A stretch of DNA of 64,000 nucleotides from Pseudoalteromonas phenolica (GTDB taxonomy: Bacteria; Pseudomonadota; Gammaproteobacteria; Enterobacterales; Alteromonadaceae). The position numbers and the translations under genes are program-made. The notes beneath the pieces are model-generated. The model was not told where the DNA came from. It saw only the letters and a program-made list of their open reading frames with translations, and searched no databases. Shown here one piece after another: positions 1 to 9,414 of the stretch. The first letter of the stretch is position 1. Each line of letters starts with the position of its first letter. The stretch lies in NCBI RefSeq assembly GCF_005886345.1, contig NZ_PNEC01000014.1:101503-165502 (forward strand). Direction: 5' to 3'.

Positions 1-143
1 AATTTTGTAAAAGAGATCGGTGCCTTACTTTGACATTTATCTGGAAATGCAACCAGCTCACCTTGCTCGTTGATATCAAAGTAGCCATCGCTCCAATGGG
101 CTACGTTATATGTTGCTCGCGCGGTATCTAAACCCCAAGTCAT
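1..143 (-). CDS. speA: Arginine decarboxylase (biosynthetic), N-terminal 47 codons only
   Basis: Partial gene running off the left edge. The reverse strand reads MTWGLDTARATYNVAHWSDG and continues with FDINEQGEL, like the start of PLP-dependent biosynthetic arginine decarboxylases (a tyrosine/tryptophan-rich stretch then xDxNExG). The start is an ATG at 143-141 with AAGAGG about four bases upstream. The enzyme makes agmatine from arginine, the first step to putrescine. It diverges from speE, which fits a polyamine locus. Catalytic residues lie outside the window, so the call rests on the N-terminus plus the neighbour. Confidence 0.8.
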   Translation of the reverse strand, partial: MTWGLDTARATYNVAHWSDGYFDINEQGELVAFPDKCQSKAPISFTK

Positions 144-454
144 CTCGACCTCTTAAACAAACTAGCAAAACATGCATTTTAATATGCAGTTTAAGCATTT
201 GCGACTGTATTTTTACTCATTTTGCTCAGTTACAACTAAGCTATAAATTAACAATCTATTTTTAACGCTACCACGTATTACAATTAAATGATTTTACTTG
301 TAGCTATGTGTAAAACAGCACAGGTATAAGTTGAAAGCACCGGGGAAGATTGAAGTATAAAAAACTGCCCCAACATCTATCAAATAATGATTGAGCATAA
401 ACTCAGGCGCTGGCAAAATGCGCCGTTAACAATTTACAGTGTGATTTAATTCTT
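144..454. other. Divergent intergenic region between speA and speE
   Basis: A 311-base A+T-rich region that must hold the promoters of both polyamine genes. The only promoter-like match toward speE is TTGAAA (331-336) with TATAAA (356-361), but the 19-base spacer is long, so I do not call it firmly. No ORF of note and no clear operator were seen. The speE Shine-Dalgarno is weak. Confidence 0.4.
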
Positions 455-1315
455 ATGTCGAATTTAGAAGCAAACCGTTGGTTTACCGAGATCAGTGATC
501 GCGATGGTAGTGCGTTCTCTTTACGCATCAATAAAAAGCTTGATGAAATTCAGTCTCCTTTCCAAAAAGTTGAGATGTTTGAAACAACTGATTTTGGCAA
601 CCTGATGATCATCGATGGTTGTACTATGGTAAGTACTCGTGAAAACTTCTTTTATCACGAGATGATGAGCCACCCTGCACTCTTCTCACACCCTGCACCG
701 AAAAACGTGGTGATTATTGGTGGTGGTGACTGCGGTACGTTACGTGAAGTACTGAAACACTCAGGTGTTGAAACAGTAACGCAAATCGACATAGACGAAG
801 TAGTGACTCAAATGTCATTAAAATACTTCCCTGAATTATGTGAGTCAAACAACGACCCGCGTGCAACTGTGATGTTTGATGATGGCATCAAGTACATGCG
901 CGAAGCAACGCCAGAATCAATTGATGTGATCATTGTTGATGGCACAGATCCAGTAGGTCCAGGTGAAGGTTTATTTAACCACGCTTTCTATACAAGCTGT
1001 CTAAATGCACTACGCACAGGCGGTATCATGATCCAACAAAGTGAATCTCCACTGATGCATATGCCACTGCTTTTAGAAATGCGCGATGCAATGAAAGAGG
1101 TTGGTTTTGCTGATTTACAAACACTACCTTTCCCGCAACCAATCTACCCAAGTGGTTTATGGTCGGCAACAATGGCTCGTAAAGGTGAGCGCTTCGATGG
1201 CTTCCGTGAGCAAGATGCTGACAATGCAACATTTAACACAGATTACTACAATGTCGGTATTCATTATGGTGCATTAGCAACACCTAACTTTATGAAGCGC
1301 GCCTTCGAAAAGTAA
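455..1315 (+). CDS. speE: Spermidine synthase (polyamine aminopropyltransferase)
   Basis: Full-length 286-residue aminopropyltransferase that transfers the aminopropyl group of decarboxylated SAM to putrescine, in the cytoplasm. The nucleotide-binding GGGDCGTLREV motif is at about residues 88-98 and the catalytic VDGTDPVGPG segment at 161-170, with Asp162 and Asp165 as expected. The N-terminal beta domain (QVEMFETxxFGxLMxxDG type) is intact. It is divergent from speA, so the two sit in one polyamine locus, and it is followed at once by a strong terminator. Confidence 0.97.
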   Translation: MSNLEANRWFTEISDRDGSAFSLRINKKLDEIQSPFQKVEMFETTDFGNLMIIDGCTMVSTRENFFYHEMMSHPALFSHPAPKNVVIIGGGDCGTLREVLKHSGVETVTQIDIDEVVTQMSLKYFPELCESNNDPRATVMFDDGIKYMREATPESIDVIIVDGTDPVGPGEGLFNHAFYTSCLNALRTGGIMIQQSESPLMHMPLLLEMRDAMKEVGFADLQTLPFPQPIYPSGLWSATMARKGERFDGFREQDADNATFNTDYYNVGIHYGALATPNFMKRAFEK

Positions 1316-1334
1316 TAGCTTGTATTGCAGCAAT

Positions 1335-1362
1335 AAAAAAGCCCGATTAACTCGGGCTTTTT
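1335..1362. terminator. Bidirectional rho-independent terminator after speE
   Basis: An AAAAAAGCCCGA stem, a five-base loop and TCGGGCTTTTT give a perfect GC-rich hairpin with A and T tracts on both sides. It can serve speE and the convergent DUF885 gene. Confidence 0.9.
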
Positions 1363-1383
1363 ACACCTAGAAATATGTTTTAA

Positions 1384-3150
1384 CTATTTCTGCAATGTTT
1401 CTGTTATATAAATCTCTATTTGTTTCTCTAACACAAATAATGGCACTGAACCGTGGCGTAAAATCTGGTGATGGAATTCACGAATATCAAACTTATCACC
1501 TAAACGTGTTTCAGCTTCTTTACGTAAGCGTTTAATCTTTAACTCTCCAATTTTATACGATAGTGCTTGTCCTGGCCATGATATGTAACGATCTGTTTCA
1601 GTTTTTACGTTATGTAGCGATAAAGCCGTGTTGTCTTGCATAAACTTCATTGCTCTATCTCGGCTCCAACCAAACATGTGCATACCGGTATCAACCACTA
1701 AGCGCGCTGCACGCCACATTTCGTATGTTAAACGGCCAAAGTTGCTGTATGGGTCTTGGTAGAAACCTGCTTCTAGCCCTAAATATTCAGAATATAAGCC
1801 CCAACCTTCACCAAATGCTGAGATATAGGCATTACGACGGTAACTTGGTAAATAATCTAGCTCTGCGTTTAAAGCGATCTGTAAGTGATGGCCTGGCACT
1901 GCTTCATGCAGTGTTAATGCTTCTAAAACATATAGCGGGCGCTTATCGAGTGCATAGGTATTTACCCAATAAAAGCCTGCTTCATCGTCTTTACGTGCAC
2001 CTGAATAACGACCCGTTGTGTATTTAGGCGCAATGCTCGCTGGCACTGGCGCAACACCGTATGGACGGCGCGGTAGCGTATGAAACAGTTTTGGTAGTTG
2101 AGCATCCATTTTCTTAGCTATATAAGACGCTTCTTTTAAAAGCTGTTCTGGGGTTGTAGCATAAAATTGTGGGTCTGTTCTTAAAAAGTGCACAAACTCA
2201 GCAAAGCTACCTTCAAAACCAACTTGCTTAATAATGCCTTCCATTTCAGCACGAATACGTGCCACTTCTTGTAAGCCAAGCTCATGAATTTGCTCAGGTA
2301 TCATGCCTGTAGTGGTATAGTGCTTAGCTCGGTTAGCATAAAACGCTTTACCATTTGGTGTTGAGCTGATCCCTATTTCTTGACGCGCGGCAGGACGATA
2401 CTCAAGCGTAAAGAAATCGAAATAGGCTTGGTATGCTGGTATTACTTGCTCTGCAATAATATGCTTAGCTTTCTGTTGTAAAGCCGCCCACTGAGCATCA
2501 CTTAAGTTGGCCGTATTTGTTTTAAACGGCGCGAAAAACTCAGAGTTTTCAATATTGCGTGGAATATAAGCCAAAATAGACTCTTCATAGCCCTGTAGAA
2601 CCGCTTGCGGTTGCGTCAGACCTATCTTGATCCCCTCTTTCATCCAATTGATGTTTTGCTCAAAGAAGCGAGGAACTTGTGTTAATCGCTGTAGATACAG
2701 CTCAAATCCTGCATTTTTAGTAAAATCATGACCGCGAACCATAAACGATAGGCTCGAATGAAAGCCATATTCTGACGTCAATGGCATAAAGTGGGCATTA
2801 AATTGGTATTCATCCACTTTATTTTGTACTTGTGCACGGATAATAGTGTGATTGATTTGGTTTTCACTGCTTAAGCGAGACACATCCATACTATCTAATT
2901 GCGCTAGAAACGCTAATCTTTGCTGGTTTTGTGTATTTAAAGCACCAGCAGATAGGTTGGGCAATAAATACTCAGCATTTAAGTCTTTACGAGAATATGC
3001 GCTAATTTCACCACGATAAGTTTCTATCTGCTTGGTAATTGCACTAAATGCTTCATCAGGAGCAGATCCAGTTAGCTGGCAACCTGATAAAGCTAAAATT
3101 GCTGTAAACATACAAGCGCTTAATAAACGAGATGGTCGAAAGTGTTTCAC
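1384..3150 (-). CDS. DUF885 family lipoprotein, putative zinc metallopeptidase
   Basis: A 588-residue protein when started at the GTG at 3150-3148, which has AGGATA about eight bases upstream. A longer frame reaches 3210 but its extra 20 residues would spoil the signal peptide. From the GTG the N-terminus is a classic lipoprotein signal with lipobox LSGC (Cys24), so the protein should be anchored on the periplasmic side. The DUF885 signature HEAVPGHHLQ lies at about 415-424 and resembles a gluzincin zinc site. Family members are taken to be peptidases, but substrate is unknown. Convergent with speE. Confidence 0.88.
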   Translation of the reverse strand: MKHFRPSRLLSACMFTAILALSGCQLTGSAPDEAFSAITKQIETYRGEISAYSRKDLNAEYLLPNLSAGALNTQNQQRLAFLAQLDSMDVSRLSSENQINHTIIRAQVQNKVDEYQFNAHFMPLTSEYGFHSSLSFMVRGHDFTKNAGFELYLQRLTQVPRFFEQNINWMKEGIKIGLTQPQAVLQGYEESILAYIPRNIENSEFFAPFKTNTANLSDAQWAALQQKAKHIIAEQVIPAYQAYFDFFTLEYRPAARQEIGISSTPNGKAFYANRAKHYTTTGMIPEQIHELGLQEVARIRAEMEGIIKQVGFEGSFAEFVHFLRTDPQFYATTPEQLLKEASYIAKKMDAQLPKLFHTLPRRPYGVAPVPASIAPKYTTGRYSGARKDDEAGFYWVNTYALDKRPLYVLEALTLHEAVPGHHLQIALNAELDYLPSYRRNAYISAFGEGWGLYSEYLGLEAGFYQDPYSNFGRLTYEMWRAARLVVDTGMHMFGWSRDRAMKFMQDNTALSLHNVKTETDRYISWPGQALSYKIGELKIKRLRKEAETRLGDKFDIREFHHQILRHGSVPLFVLEKQIEIYITETLQK

Positions 3151-3457
3151 TATAATTATCCTGTAGCTGTGTATGCTGCTACCATATCGACTAGAAAAGC
3201 CAATGTGCAATTAAATTGCGACCAGTTTAAGAAAAAGACAGATTTATACCGCCTTAATTCAAAGTCATATCTCACCTCATACTTTTTGCTCGAATTTCGA
3301 ACAAAACACCCTGCTTATTTTTATATTTTCTACTCAAATGCATTTTTTACTTTGCAAAAATAAAGAAAAAAAGTAGTCTGGCAAATGTGATGGATCACAG
3401 AGATATCAACTGGACGTTGTTTGTTTTTTGTTTATTTTGGTATGTGGTAGTAAGTTC

Positions 3458-4456
3458 ATGTTTCATGATCCAATGGAAATAGCTCAAGAGAAAATGACTA
3501 AGGTCTGCTTGTTCTTAGAGCAGCATATTTTACCTCCGACACCATTAAGCTATCAGGTTGCTTATACTTACATCAGCAAAACTCATTCTGAGTTAAACCG
3601 TACTCTCGACTATGCTATTCGACAAAATTACACTATTGATAGTATTTTTATCGAACAACTGTATTTTGAACATTTAAACCGTACTCATGATGCTGAAGCT
3701 GCCATGTTAAAAAATGTTGATGGCGTGGTGACAAGTCTAGCTAATTCAGCACAACAGTCACAGCGCAGTATCACCCACTTTGCTGAACAAGTAAGTATTT
3801 GTGTCAATAGCTTAGATGAGCATAATGTGGCAAAAACTAAACATGCGTTGACACAACTTTCGAAGCAAACAGATATCATTCTACAGCAGCATCAAAAGTT
3901 TAAAGAGATGCTGCAAAAAACCCGCATGATGCATCGTGATGCTAAAACACAATTAGCTAAGCTACGCAAAGAACAACTTATTGATGTTCAAACTGGCATG
4001 TATAAACGCCATTACCTGAATCAGCAAGCTCAATTATGGATTTCACAAGATAAACCAATCTGCGCCATTTCTATTCAAATCAATAACTTGCATGAATTCA
4101 CTGAAGACTTCGGTGATTTAGTCAGCGAAGTTGTTTTAAACCGTGTAGCAAAGAAAATTCAAAAGTACGTATTTGAAAGTGGCCTTCCTGGACGCACAGC
4201 CAAAGATGAGTTTGTCGTATTGATGTCGGACATTGAACCTGATACCGCTAATATCATTGCTGAAAAAATTCGCGTAGGCGTTGAAAAACTGAAATTCGTC
4301 AGCTCTAAAAGCGAAAAAAATCTACCTAAAGTTGATCTATCATTTGGTATTGCTAAACGTAATGATGAAAGCAATTTTAACACCCTAGCTCGTAAAGCAA
4401 GCCATGCCGCACATAAAGCACACTCGTTGCAGCAGTCAGCTTATATCGCACTATAA
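3458..4456 (+). CDS. Degenerate GGDEF-domain protein
   Basis: About 332 residues from the ATG at 3458 (an in-frame start at 3428 adds ten residues). The N-terminal 170 residues are helical, with a coiled-coil-like stretch near 105-165. The C-terminal half is a GGDEF fold: DVQTGMYKRHYL matches the usual DxLTGLxNRR opening, but the catalytic GG(D/E)EF signature reads AKDEF. Loss of both glycines should abolish cyclase activity, so it may act as a c-di-GMP sensor or a protein-interaction module. No signal peptide or membrane segment. It stands alone, just upstream of the ubi block. Confidence 0.75.
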   Translation: MFHDPMEIAQEKMTKVCLFLEQHILPPTPLSYQVAYTYISKTHSELNRTLDYAIRQNYTIDSIFIEQLYFEHLNRTHDAEAAMLKNVDGVVTSLANSAQQSQRSITHFAEQVSICVNSLDEHNVAKTKHALTQLSKQTDIILQQHQKFKEMLQKTRMMHRDAKTQLAKLRKEQLIDVQTGMYKRHYLNQQAQLWISQDKPICAISIQINNLHEFTEDFGDLVSEVVLNRVAKKIQKYVFESGLPGRTAKDEFVVLMSDIEPDTANIIAEKIRVGVEKLKFVSSKSEKNLPKVDLSFGIAKRNDESNFNTLARKASHAAHKAHSLQQSAYIAL

Positions 4457-4574
4457 AAACGTTAATAACTTCTAAACTATCGTAATTTCATCTCGTTATA
4501 AATTGCACCTATTGGGCGCAATCAAGTACACTATGGCAAGCAAGTTTCAATGCCAAACAATTAGAGAAGCACAG

Positions 4575-5330
4575 ATGAAAGAGTCGCAGCAAAATACCAC
4601 TGATTTTGGTTATAAAACCGTTGATCGCGCAGATAAAGCCTCTATGGTTGCCGATGTATTCCACTCCGTTGCGGCCAAATATGACATCATGAACGATCTC
4701 ATGTCGTTCGGTATTCACCGCTTGTGGAAGCGTCAAGCCATTGCTTGTGCTGGTGTTCGTAAAGGCCACCGCGTTTTAGATCTTGCAGGCGGTACAGGCG
4801 ACTTAACGGCAAAGTTCAGCCAGTTGGTTGGTGAAACCGGTCAAGTTATCTTAGGCGACATCAATGACTCTATGCTTAAAGTCGGTCGTGACAAACTGCG
4901 TGATTTAGGCTTAGTGAGCAACATTGAATATGTACAAATGAATGCCGAGGCACTGCCGTTTCCAGACAACAGTGTCGATGTGATCACTATCGCATTTGGG
5001 TTACGTAATGTCACTGACAAAGACGCGGCGCTTCGCTCTATGTACCGTATTTTAAAGCCGGGTGGCCGTTTACTCGTGTTGGAGTTTTCCAAAACAGATA
5101 ATGAAGCGCTTTCTAAGCTATATGACTTCTACTCTTTCAACATCTTGCCAAACATGGGCAAATTAGTGGCTAATGACAGTGAATCGTACCGCTATCTTGC
5201 CGAGTCAATTCGCATGCACCCAGATCAAGAGACACTGAAAGGCATGATGGAAAATGCGGGGTTCGAGCAAGCAACCTATCAAAATATGACAGGTGGCATC
5301 GTCGCATTACACCGAGGCTTCAAGTACTAG
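4575..5330 (+). CDS. ubiE: Ubiquinone/menaquinone biosynthesis C-methyltransferase UbiE
   Basis: A 251-residue class I SAM methyltransferase that C-methylates the quinone ring in ubiquinone and menaquinone synthesis. The start at 4575 (MKESQQN) gives the same length as E. coli UbiE; an upstream in-frame ATG at 4533 and a start at 4503 would add unconserved residues. SAM motif [15 protein letters not shown], then NAEALPFPD and [13 protein letters not shown], and the C-terminal VALHRGFKY are all family-typical. First gene of a ubiE-ubiJ-ubiB cluster, with eight bases to ubiJ. Confidence 0.97.
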   Translation: MKESQQNTTDFGYKTVDRADKASMVADVFHSVAAKYDIMNDLMSFGIHRLWKRQAIACAGVRKGHRVLDLAGGTGDLTAKFSQLVGETGQVILGDINDSMLKVGRDKLRDLGLVSNIEYVQMNAEALPFPDNSVDVITIAFGLRNVTDKDAALRSMYRILKPGGRLLVLEFSKTDNEALSKLYDFYSFNILPNMGKLVANDSESYRYLAESIRMHPDQETLKGMMENAGFEQATYQNMTGGIVALHRGFKY

Positions 5331-5338
5331 GATCGACT

Positions 5339-5941
5339 ATGCTGACAACGCTTGCCTGCGCAGCCATTGAAAATGCGCTTAATCTACTTTTAGACAAAGA
5401 GCCTAGCTTAAAGCTAGCACTTGAGCAGGTTAAGCATAAAACCTTGGCGGTTGAAATTAGAGACTGGCACACAACTTATGCGCTCACTTTCACTGGCAAA
5501 CAGTTTATGCTGTTCAACAACTATCAAGAGCAAGCAGAGTGTAAAATCAGCGCACATTTGGAAACTTTACCTGAGCTCAAAGACCCCAGTGTTATGACGC
5601 AGCTTATTCGTCAGGAAAAACTGGATTTAGAAGGTGATTTACACTTAGCACAGGCCTATAGCGGCGCTTTTGCAAAATTAGACATTGATTGGGCTGAACA
5701 TCTATCTGCTTATATCGGTGATGCCCCAGCGCAACTCATCGTCGAAAAGGGCCAACAAACCAAAACATGTTTGAGCCACAGTGCTACAACCTTTGCTGGC
5801 ACCTTTGCTCAACTTATGCAAGATGAGCTGAAAGTTGCGATCCACCCTTTAGAATTACAACAGTTTAAACAGCATACACGCGCTATAAAGCAGCATGCTG
5901 CGCAACTCGAACAACGTATTGAACAACTTTTAAATCGCTAA
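5339..5941 (+). CDS. ubiJ: Ubiquinone biosynthesis accessory factor UbiJ (SCP2 domain)
   Basis: A 200-residue protein with an SCP2 (sterol carrier) fold over about residues 15-115 and a C-terminal coiled coil (repeated [16 protein letters not shown] heptads). In E. coli UbiJ binds the polyprenyl chain of ubiquinone intermediates and organises the soluble Ubi complex with UbiK. The position between ubiE and ubiB is the classical one and is the best evidence, because UbiJ sequences diverge quickly. Confidence 0.92.
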   Translation: MLTTLACAAIENALNLLLDKEPSLKLALEQVKHKTLAVEIRDWHTTYALTFTGKQFMLFNNYQEQAECKISAHLETLPELKDPSVMTQLIRQEKLDLEGDLHLAQAYSGAFAKLDIDWAEHLSAYIGDAPAQLIVEKGQQTKTCLSHSATTFAGTFAQLMQDELKVAIHPLELQQFKQHTRAIKQHAAQLEQRIEQLLNR

Positions 5942-5951
5942 GGGAGCTATT

Positions 5952-7553
5952 TTGTCTGCATCGCGCTTGTATCATATTACAAAGACCCTTCTGCACTACG
6001 GCCTTGACGACCTCATACCAAAAGACAAACTCCCTTGGTTTGCCAAAGCAGCTAGAAGCAGCTTATTTTGGCTGCAAAATCAGCATAAAGATAAGCCTCT
6101 TGGGTATCGCCTTCGCCTTGCCCTGCAATCTCTTGGCCCGGTTTGGATTAAGTTTGGGCAAATGCTGTCTACTCGTCGCGACTTGCTGCCAGATGATATC
6201 GCCCGTGAGCTTGCCCTACTGCAAGACAAGGTAGAGCCGTTTGAAGGTCATAAAGCACAAAAGCTGATTGAACAAGCGCTAGAAATAAATAGCATCGATG
6301 AGCTTTTTGCCAATTTTGAACAAACCCCATTGGCGTCAGCGTCTATTGCCCAAGTACACACCGCAACCCTAGAGTTTGAATCAGGTACTCAGGACGTCGT
6401 CATTAAAGTCATTCGCCCTGATATCGAAAAACAAATTCAGGCCGATTTATCTTTAATGGCACAAGTGGCGAAAGTCATCGTCAAGTTTATTGGAGAATCA
6501 CGCCGTCTTCGCCCCGTTGAAGTAGTCAAAGAGTATCGTAAGACTTTATTAGATGAACTCGACCTGCAACGTGAAGGGGCAAATGCCCTACAACTAAGAC
6601 GCAACTTCTTAGACTCTGATGCACTATATATTCCTGAAGTTTTCAGTGATTACTCACGCAAGAATGTGCTGGTGATGGAACGCATATACGGCATTCCTGT
6701 ATCAGATATTGACGCCCTTGAAGCGCAAAATACTAATTTAAAATTACTTGCTGAACGTGGCGTTGAAGTCTTTTTCACCCAAGTATTCAGAGACAGTTTT
6801 TTCCATGCCGATATGCACCCTGGTAATATCTTTGTCTCTCGTGAACATCCTGAAAATCCAAAATATATTGGTATCGACTGCGGCATTGTCGGCACTCTAA
6901 ACAAAGAAGATAAACGCTACCTTGCCGAAAACTTTATTGCCTTCTTTAACCGCGATTATCGCCAAGTCGCGCAGCTACATGTTGATTCAGGCTGGGTGCC
7001 CGCCGATACTTGCGTTGAAGAGTTTGAGTTTGCCATCCGTACGGTGTGCGAGCCCATTTTCAATAAACCGCTAGCTGAGATTTCATTTGGCCATGTGTTG
7101 GTGAATCTGTTTAACACGGCGCGTCGTTTCAACATGGAAGTACAACCACAGCTAGTGTTGCTACAAAAAACCTTACTATATGTTGAGGGGTTAGGTCGAC
7201 AGCTCTATCCACAGCTTGACCTTTGGCAAACGGCGAAACCTTTCTTGGAAAATTGGGTCAAAGAACAAGTAGGTCCTGTCTCAGTACTGAAACAAATGTA
7301 TGCTAACTTACCATTTTGGGCAGAAAAGATGCCTGAGCTACCAGATTTAATCTATCAAAATCTGAAACAAAAAAAGCAGCATAACGTGCAGCCTGTTGTA
7401 AGCTCCCAAAAACCTATTTTACTGGGAATGCTGGCTTCTAGCTTATTCATTGTGTCAGGCCTAAGCTTTTTAGCAACGCAGACAACCTTAAGCACTATTA
7501 CCTTAATTGCATCAATTGGCGCATTTCTAGCGGCATGGCGTAAAACAGGGTGA
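5952..7553 (+). CDS. ubiB: UbiB/ADCK-type atypical kinase for ubiquinone biosynthesis
   Basis: A 533-residue protein of the ABC1/ADCK/UbiB atypical kinase family. It starts at a TTG at 5952 preceded by AGGGAGC. The family-defining KxGQ motif is KFGQ at 67-70; the alanine-rich loop ASASIAQVH replaces the glycine loop; the catalytic segment [12 protein letters not shown] and the metal-binding IDCGIVG follow. Two hydrophobic helices at the C-terminus (about 490-530) anchor it to the inner membrane. It is an ATPase-like factor needed for early ubiquinone steps. Third gene of the ubi cluster. Confidence 0.96.
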   Translation: MSASRLYHITKTLLHYGLDDLIPKDKLPWFAKAARSSLFWLQNQHKDKPLGYRLRLALQSLGPVWIKFGQMLSTRRDLLPDDIARELALLQDKVEPFEGHKAQKLIEQALEINSIDELFANFEQTPLASASIAQVHTATLEFESGTQDVVIKVIRPDIEKQIQADLSLMAQVAKVIVKFIGESRRLRPVEVVKEYRKTLLDELDLQREGANALQLRRNFLDSDALYIPEVFSDYSRKNVLVMERIYGIPVSDIDALEAQNTNLKLLAERGVEVFFTQVFRDSFFHADMHPGNIFVSREHPENPKYIGIDCGIVGTLNKEDKRYLAENFIAFFNRDYRQVAQLHVDSGWVPADTCVEEFEFAIRTVCEPIFNKPLAEISFGHVLVNLFNTARRFNMEVQPQLVLLQKTLLYVEGLGRQLYPQLDLWQTAKPFLENWVKEQVGPVSVLKQMYANLPFWAEKMPELPDLIYQNLKQKKQHNVQPVVSSQKPILLGMLASSLFIVSGLSFLATQTTLSTITLIASIGAFLAAWRKTG

Positions 7554-7610
7554 TATTTTGCGCACTGGGCGTATAATCAATTTTATTTTATCTTTTTATT
7601 TGGAGTCATT

Positions 7611-7841
7611 ATGGGTGTAGGTGGAATTAGTATTTGGCAACTTCTGATTGTTTTGGCGATCATTGTGCTTTTATTTGGTACTAAAAAACTACGCGGCATT
7701 GGTGGCGATTTAGGTAATGCAGTAAAAGGCTTTAAAAAAGCCGTAGCTGATGAAGACCAAAACAGCAAACCTGAGCAGCTCAAAGACAACAGCCAACAGC
7801 AAACCCAAGCAGCTGAAGAAAAGCAAAAAGATAAGGTTTAA
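7611..7841 (+). CDS. tatA: Sec-independent translocase subunit TatA
   Basis: A 76-residue TatA with one N-terminal membrane helix ([19 protein letters not shown]), the FGxKKLR hinge, an amphipathic helix ([12 protein letters not shown]) and a Gln/Lys-rich tail. It forms the pore-like assembly for folded, twin-arginine substrates. ATTTGGAGTC sits before the ATG. It is followed after five bases by tatB. PhoD at 54537 is a likely substrate within this window. Confidence 0.97.
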   Translation: MGVGGISIWQLLIVLAIIVLLFGTKKLRGIGGDLGNAVKGFKKAVADEDQNSKPEQLKDNSQQQTQAAEEKQKDKV

Positions 7842-7846
7842 CCCTT

Positions 7847-8179
7847 ATGGGGATGTGGGAATTAGTGGTCGTATTAATTGTCGGCCTTGTTGTGCTGGGA
7901 CCTGAACGCCTGCCCGTCGCAATTAGAACTGTTAGCCGCTGGGTTAAAACCATTAAGTCGGTGGCTAACTCTGTTAAAGCAGAAGTCAATGAAGAGCTGC
8001 GAATTCATGAGTTGCATAACAACCTTAAAAAGGCTGAGCAACAAAATATGGAAGACTTAGCACCAGCATTGAAAGACTCTGTTGAAGAACTGAAAAAAGC
8101 CGCAGAGTCAGTGCAACACAGTTATAAGCAACCCGCTCAACAACCACCTGTTGAGCAGAAAAATGATAATCAAAAATAA
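7847..8179 (+). CDS. tatB: Sec-independent translocase subunit TatB
   Basis: A 110-residue TatB: N-terminal helix MGMWELVVVLIVGLVVLGPERLP with the conserved GPERLP hinge, a long amphipathic helix, then a Gln/Pro-rich tail. TatB and TatC form the receptor for twin-arginine signals. Shorter than E. coli TatB (171 residues) in the non-conserved tail only. Lies between tatA and tatC. Confidence 0.96.
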   Translation: MGMWELVVVLIVGLVVLGPERLPVAIRTVSRWVKTIKSVANSVKAEVNEELRIHELHNNLKKAEQQNMEDLAPALKDSVEELKKAAESVQHSYKQPAQQPPVEQKNDNQK

Positions 8180-8191
8180 CGAGCATTCTTT

Positions 8192-8938
8192 ATGTCCGAA
8201 TCGCTACAAAGCGGGTTTATTGGCCATCTAATTGAGTTGCGTAATCGCTTAATGAAGGCGCTACTTAGTATTTTATTGATATTTATTGCCTTGGTTTACT
8301 TTGCTAACGATATTTACGCGTTTGTCGCAGACCCACTTGTACAAAGTTTGCCAGAAAACAGCACCATGATTGCGACCGATGTGACGGCCCCTTTCTTTGC
8401 ACCATTCAAATTAACTCTGTTTATATCGCTATTTGCAGCCATCCCTTTCATTTTGCATCAGGTGTGGAGCTTTATAGCACCGGGCCTTTATCAACATGAG
8501 AAGCGCATGCTGATCCCAATTTTGGTCTCGAGTATTGTGCTGTTTTACTCAGGTATTGCTTTTTGTTATTTCGTTGTCATGCCAATCATTCTGGGCTTCT
8601 TTACCAGTGTTGGGCCTGAGATGATGACACTTTCTCCCGATATCAGTAGCTATTTAAGTTTTATCTTAAAGTTATTTTTTGCTTTTGGCGTGGCATTTGA
8701 GATCCCCGTTGCCATCATGCTGTTATGCTGGAGCGGCGCAACCACAACCCAAAGCTTGCGAGAAAAGCGCCCTTACATTGCCGTAGGTGCGTTTGTTATT
8801 GCGATGTTTTTAACACCGCCAGATGTTCTATCACAAACTTTACTCGCATTACCTATGCTATTGTTATTTGAGTTAGGTCTCATATTAGCGGCTTTTTATA
8901 CAAAAAAAACAACTGAACAACAGGAAGAAGAGCTATGA
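8192..8938 (+). CDS. tatC: Sec-independent translocase subunit TatC
   Basis: A 248-residue polytopic protein with about six membrane helices. Family features seen are the N-terminal FIGHLIELRNRL, FxAPFKLT in the first periplasmic loop, FIAPGLYQHEKR, and FGVAFEIPV. It recognises the twin-arginine motif. Its stop overlaps the next start by four bases (ATGA), which suggests translational coupling to the small exported protein downstream. Confidence 0.97.
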   Translation: MSESLQSGFIGHLIELRNRLMKALLSILLIFIALVYFANDIYAFVADPLVQSLPENSTMIATDVTAPFFAPFKLTLFISLFAAIPFILHQVWSFIAPGLYQHEKRMLIPILVSSIVLFYSGIAFCYFVVMPIILGFFTSVGPEMMTLSPDISSYLSFILKLFFAFGVAFEIPVAIMLLCWSGATTTQSLREKRPYIAVGAFVIAMFLTPPDVLSQTLLALPMLLLFELGLILAAFYTKKTTEQQEEEL

Positions 8939-9414
8939 AAAAAATACTAATGACAACGCTTTTATTACTCTCTGCGTCAAGTTACGCATCTCAGCTTAAT
9001 GTTCAAGCTCTAGAAGCATGCAGCCTAGTCGAAAACGACTTAAAGCGCTTGATGTGTTATGACAAGGTGATGGCAGGCAAACAAATAAACCTATCCTCGC
9101 ATGATCAACAGAAAAAAGAGAGCAAAGAAACGCCTACTCATTTGGTTGAAACGACTTCTGATAACTTCGGTCTTGAAAAGAAAACAGTTCATAAAGCAGA
9201 TGAAATCAGATCTAAAATTACAGCCCTCAAACTACCAAAAGTAGGTGAAAAAACGATCACCCTTGAAAATGGGCAAGTTTGGAAGCAAACCGATTCTGAC
9301 TCTTTCAGAGCCAAAATTGGAGACACTGTGATTATTAAACGCGCTTCTTTAGGATCTTTTTTAATGAAAAAGAAAGACTCAAATAGAACCATCAGAGTCA
9401 AGCGATTAAAGTAA
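8935..9414 (+). CDS. Small exported protein of unknown function between tatC and tatD
   Basis: A 159-residue protein with a clear Sec signal (MKKILMTTLLLLSASSYA, cleavage after SYA). The mature start has a two-cysteine motif, ACSLVENDLKRLMCYD, followed by a Lys/Glu/Thr-rich linker and a C-terminal beta-type segment (ITLENGQVWKQTDSD, IKRASLGSF, IRVKRLK) that looks like a small SH3- or OB-like barrel. It overlaps tatC by four bases and tatD by one, so it is embedded in the operon. I recognise the architecture from other gammaproteobacterial hypothetical proteins but know no function. Confidence 0.85.
   Translation: MKKILMTTLLLLSASSYASQLNVQALEACSLVENDLKRLMCYDKVMAGKQINLSSHDQQKKESKETPTHLVETTSDNFGLEKKTVHKADEIRSKITALKLPKVGEKTITLENGQVWKQTDSDSFRAKIGDTVIIKRASLGSFLMKKKDSNRTIRVKRLK

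Noticed and set aside
331..361. speE promoter TTGAAA / TATAAA
   Set aside because: The 19-base spacer is too long for a confident sigma70 call; mentioned only in the intergenic note.
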